Positions 43,207-45,342 of a stretch of 45,342 nucleotides of DNA are shown in pieces; positions within the stretch are counted from its first letter, which is position 1, and each line of letters opens with the position of its first letter. Where the stretch lies: contig JABDCB010000020.1 in the NCBI GenBank assembly GCA_013288325.1, forward strand, positions 1 through 45,342. Reading direction: 5' to 3'. A program made the position numbers and the translations under genes. This DNA is from Bacteroidota bacterium (GTDB lineage: Bacteria; Bacteroidota; Bacteroidia; Palsa-965). The notes beneath the pieces were generated by a model. It saw only the letters and a list, made by a program, of their open reading frames with translations. It was not told the origin of the DNA and made no database searches.

Positions 43207-45174
43207 CTAATATTTTTTCTGAAGAACGACCTTGTTGGAAAAAACACTATTCTTCGATCTTATTTGAATTAAATAGATCCCATCTGCATAATTGCTCAAA
43301 TCCAGCATTGAAGAGAAATTTTCACTTGTAAGAGCCGAATTGATTTTCTGAAGTTCTTTTCCCATAATATCTATGACTGAAATTGTAATGTCTCCCGGAT
43401 TTAAACCAGTGATGGAAATATTGATAAGATTGTTAGTAGGATTGGGGTATACGTTAATCGATGGCTTAGTCAACTGAATATCTAAAGTACTCAATGGGCA
43501 ATTAGCTATCTGCAAAGCTTTTTCAAGAACCTCATCCCGATGATGTCTGATTCCAATAATAGTTGGGTATACAACACTATCCGGTTTTATTCCAATGCGC
43601 TGAGTGCTGTCCCCATTAGGGTAAAATACCCCTAAGCCGGAATACCCTGTTTGCAGGTCCCTGCTTAAGTCATAATACGAAACATCCCCATCGGCACCAG
43701 CTGTTTGATTCCCGACTTTGATGGCATTGGGCATGGCCTGCAAAACCATACATGAAAACTCTGCCTGACTTTGAGTTTCTTCATTAAGCAATATAATCAC
43801 TTTACCCAGATAAGGGTCTGGGTTACCTGTTACACCAGTTGAATCATTAAGCCAGAAAAAAGTACCCGGATAAGAAGTATCAGGGATCATAAACTTAGCA
43901 AAACAACGAGTTCCCGAATAAATTAAGTTAGCGATATCCAATGAAGTAGAATTAGGATAATCTCTTAAATCAAAAATAATTGCCGATTTATTATGCAAGG
44001 CAGTATACATGGCATTTACTTCGGAGGGGTATAGTCTACCCATATTAACATAGCCAATATTGCACCCGAGCGAGTAGTAGGCATTTAGGCCCAGGGTGTC
44101 ATTCGGAAAATAACTGTTTTGAAAGTAATTGGTGTACGATGAGGCGTCTCTCACCAGGGTATGCGTATGCATCGCTCCAACGCTGTCCTGAAATGTAAAA
44201 GAGGGATATTCATCAGAGCCTGCCAACAAGAAACGTGACATAAACCTGTGGAAAACAGCCTGGTTTCCAGCTGAGATATATGGACGTAAACTATCTTCCA
44301 GATAAGTTGCTGTACGGCCATTAACAGAAATGAAAATATCTCCTACAGAAACAAGAGGGTATCCGGATTTCACCACGACATATTGCCCCTGAATATATCT
44401 TAATACTAGTGCAGCACAAAATGCACTGGCCGGAAAGTCTTCACCCCATTCACTAGTAAGTCCTTCCACATGGGCATCATTCAGCCCGCCATTAATCTTC
44501 TTAAAGACTCTATAAAAAGAATCTAAAGTTGAGGCAGAGTCAATTCCTATAGCATTTCTATAAAGCGTTGTATCCCAGGAAACAGACAATACATAATTAT
44601 AGGGGTTGAAGTAGTTAACAATATTCCAATGCTTAAATAACAGTAGTAACCTATGCGCTTCATTGGGATAGTGTAAATACAAGGAATCATTAATCATTAA
44701 GCTATCATGTGGAAATACCAATAAGCTATAATTGGATCCCGTGTAGGAATTGTTATTAACCCAACACTCTCCATGCGGTCTGAAATTATTCTTAATCGTA
44801 TCAAGGATTATTTTTACATCGGAACGAAAAACAGGGTCATTGATCCATCCGAAACTTCTGTTCCGTTTGAGGGCTGGGGCAATTGTATCGGGCAAAATTC
44901 CCGGTACAATGGCCATGGGGCCGGCAGCAATCAGCAAGGTATCAAGAGCATTGTTGAAATCGCTATTGGTCACAGCATTCTGAATGGATGGCAAACGAGC
45001 TATTAATACACTGTCCCAGTTTACCTGGCAGGTACTTACGCCGGAATGGAAATACTTGACAAATCCCCAGACCTTGCAGGTATAATACAGTTTTTGCTGA
45101 TAGGTTGGGTTTTGGGCCTGGATAATGGTATTAAGAGAAACCAGTAAGACCAGTACTCGTAGATATCTTTTCAT
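43207..45174 (-). CDS. S41-family peptidase with T9SS C-terminal sorting domain
   Basis: 655 residues. Signal peptide about 1-20 (MKRYLRVLVLLVSLNTIIQA). A helical N-domain (about 22-220, KVWGFVKYFHSG, HWNIVNYFNPYNYVLS) is followed by a PDZ-like stretch (about 265-330, YVVVKSGYPLVSVGDIFISV). The S41 catalytic domain (about 370-560) has AIIFDLRDYPNSTS and LLNEETQSQAEFSCMVLQAM, with Ser469 as likely nucleophile, then KVGNQTAGADGDV. The TQSQAEF form points to the tricorn/C-terminal-processing branch. A type A sorting domain (about 575-655, INVYPNPTNNLINISI, ending NKVVLQKK) marks it for T9SS export to the surface or medium. It stands alone; neighbours give no clue to its substrate. Confidence 0.9.
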   Translation of the reverse strand: MKRYLRVLVLLVSLNTIIQAQNPTYQQKLYYTCKVWGFVKYFHSGVSTCQVNWDSVLIARLPSIQNAVTNSDFNNALDTLLIAAGPMAIVPGILPDTIAPALKRNRSFGWINDPVFRSDVKIILDTIKNNFRPHGECWVNNNSYTGSNYSLLVFPHDSLMINDSLYLHYPNEAHRLLLLFKHWNIVNYFNPYNYVLSVSWDTTLYRNAIGIDSASTLDSFYRVFKKINGGLNDAHVEGLTSEWGEDFPASAFCAALVLRYIQGQYVVVKSGYPLVSVGDIFISVNGRTATYLEDSLRPYISAGNQAVFHRFMSRFLLAGSDEYPSFTFQDSVGAMHTHTLVRDASSYTNYFQNSYFPNDTLGLNAYYSLGCNIGYVNMGRLYPSEVNAMYTALHNKSAIIFDLRDYPNSTSLDIANLIYSGTRCFAKFMIPDTSYPGTFFWLNDSTGVTGNPDPYLGKVIILLNEETQSQAEFSCMVLQAMPNAIKVGNQTAGADGDVSYYDLSRDLQTGYSGLGVFYPNGDSTQRIGIKPDSVVYPTIIGIRHHRDEVLEKALQIANCPLSTLDIQLTKPSINVYPNPTNNLINISITGLNPGDITISVIDIMGKELQKINSALTSENFSSMLDLSNYADGIYLIQIRSKNSVFSNKVVLQKKY

Positions 45175-45342
45175 TTTGAAGTATAACGGCTATCCATCAA
45201 ATGAGTACTGTATTGGATTTGATAATTAAAGATATGAAATTTTATTGTAGCCGACTAATGCGGATTACAAATCTGCACAAGCACTCATGAAATTTATCAC
45301 GGATTGTAAATGCAGGAGCGTGCTTACCAATTACTAAGGGAA
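45175..45342. other. Right-hand end, non-coding
   Basis: 168 bases upstream of the peptidase gene. It should carry that gene's promoter, but no full consensus is seen and no ORF begins here. Confidence 0.4.

Overview
The window comes from a chromosome of a Bacteroidota bacterium, most likely in the Chitinophagia/Sphingobacteriia/Cytophagia part of the phylum. The evidence is BatD/BatE aerotolerance proteins, SurA/PpiC periplasmic chaperones next to MoxR, an Rcp1/LytTR-rich two-component repertoire, a type 9 secretion (T9SS) C-terminal sorting domain, and promoters of the Bacteroidota type (TTTG-N19-TAnnTTTG, seen perfectly in front of rpsO). I see no rRNA, tRNA, CRISPR array, transposase or prophage gene. 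The genus cannot be named from the sequence alone.

Left part, 1-8.9 kb. The window opens inside batD, followed by batE. After a small XRE regulator and a 577-base gap comes the minus-strand translation operon thrS-infC-rpmI-rplT. Its infC has no ATG, GTG or TTG in a suitable place and appears to start at an AUU codon behind a good ribosome binding site, as in E. coli. Upstream of thrS lies a three-gene exported-protein operon: one lipoprotein and two small secreted paralogues of unknown function.

Middle part, 9-24 kb. A plus-strand envelope-biogenesis cluster encodes a large PpiC-type protein, a SurA-like lipoprotein, SurA and MoxR, then an OmpH/Skp-like protein and a MazG-like pyrophosphohydrolase. 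Minus-strand housekeeping genes follow: msrB, a YdeI-like protein, pnp, rpsO, accD, class I fructose-bisphosphate aldolase, a GT-C-like membrane protein and a DUF6973-like exported protein. Most transcription units end in clear hairpin terminators.

Right part, 24.3-40.5 kb. This is a dense signal-transduction island. It holds three related histidine kinases, an Rcp1-type receiver, two LytTR response regulators, a helical phasin-like protein, a small DUF3606-type protein (51 aa), a CBS-pair protein and a 2110-residue soluble hybrid kinase. The hybrid kinase has eleven tandem 92-residue HAMP-array repeats (276 bp each, 33503-36538), then GAF, coiled coil, HisKA, HATPase and three receivers. A REC-kinase gene follows it by five bases. 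This architecture resembles fungal group III (Nik1/Os-1) osmosensor kinases with a longer array, and it is the most striking object in the window.

Right end, 40.5-45.3 kb. A 93-bp perfect inverted-repeat element precedes an operon of an ECF sigma factor with a cysteine-bearing C-terminal extension, a secreted SRPBCC protein and a small ABM-like protein. A nine-copy hexanucleotide repeat lies upstream of the sigma gene. The window closes with an S41-family peptidase carrying a T9SS sorting domain.
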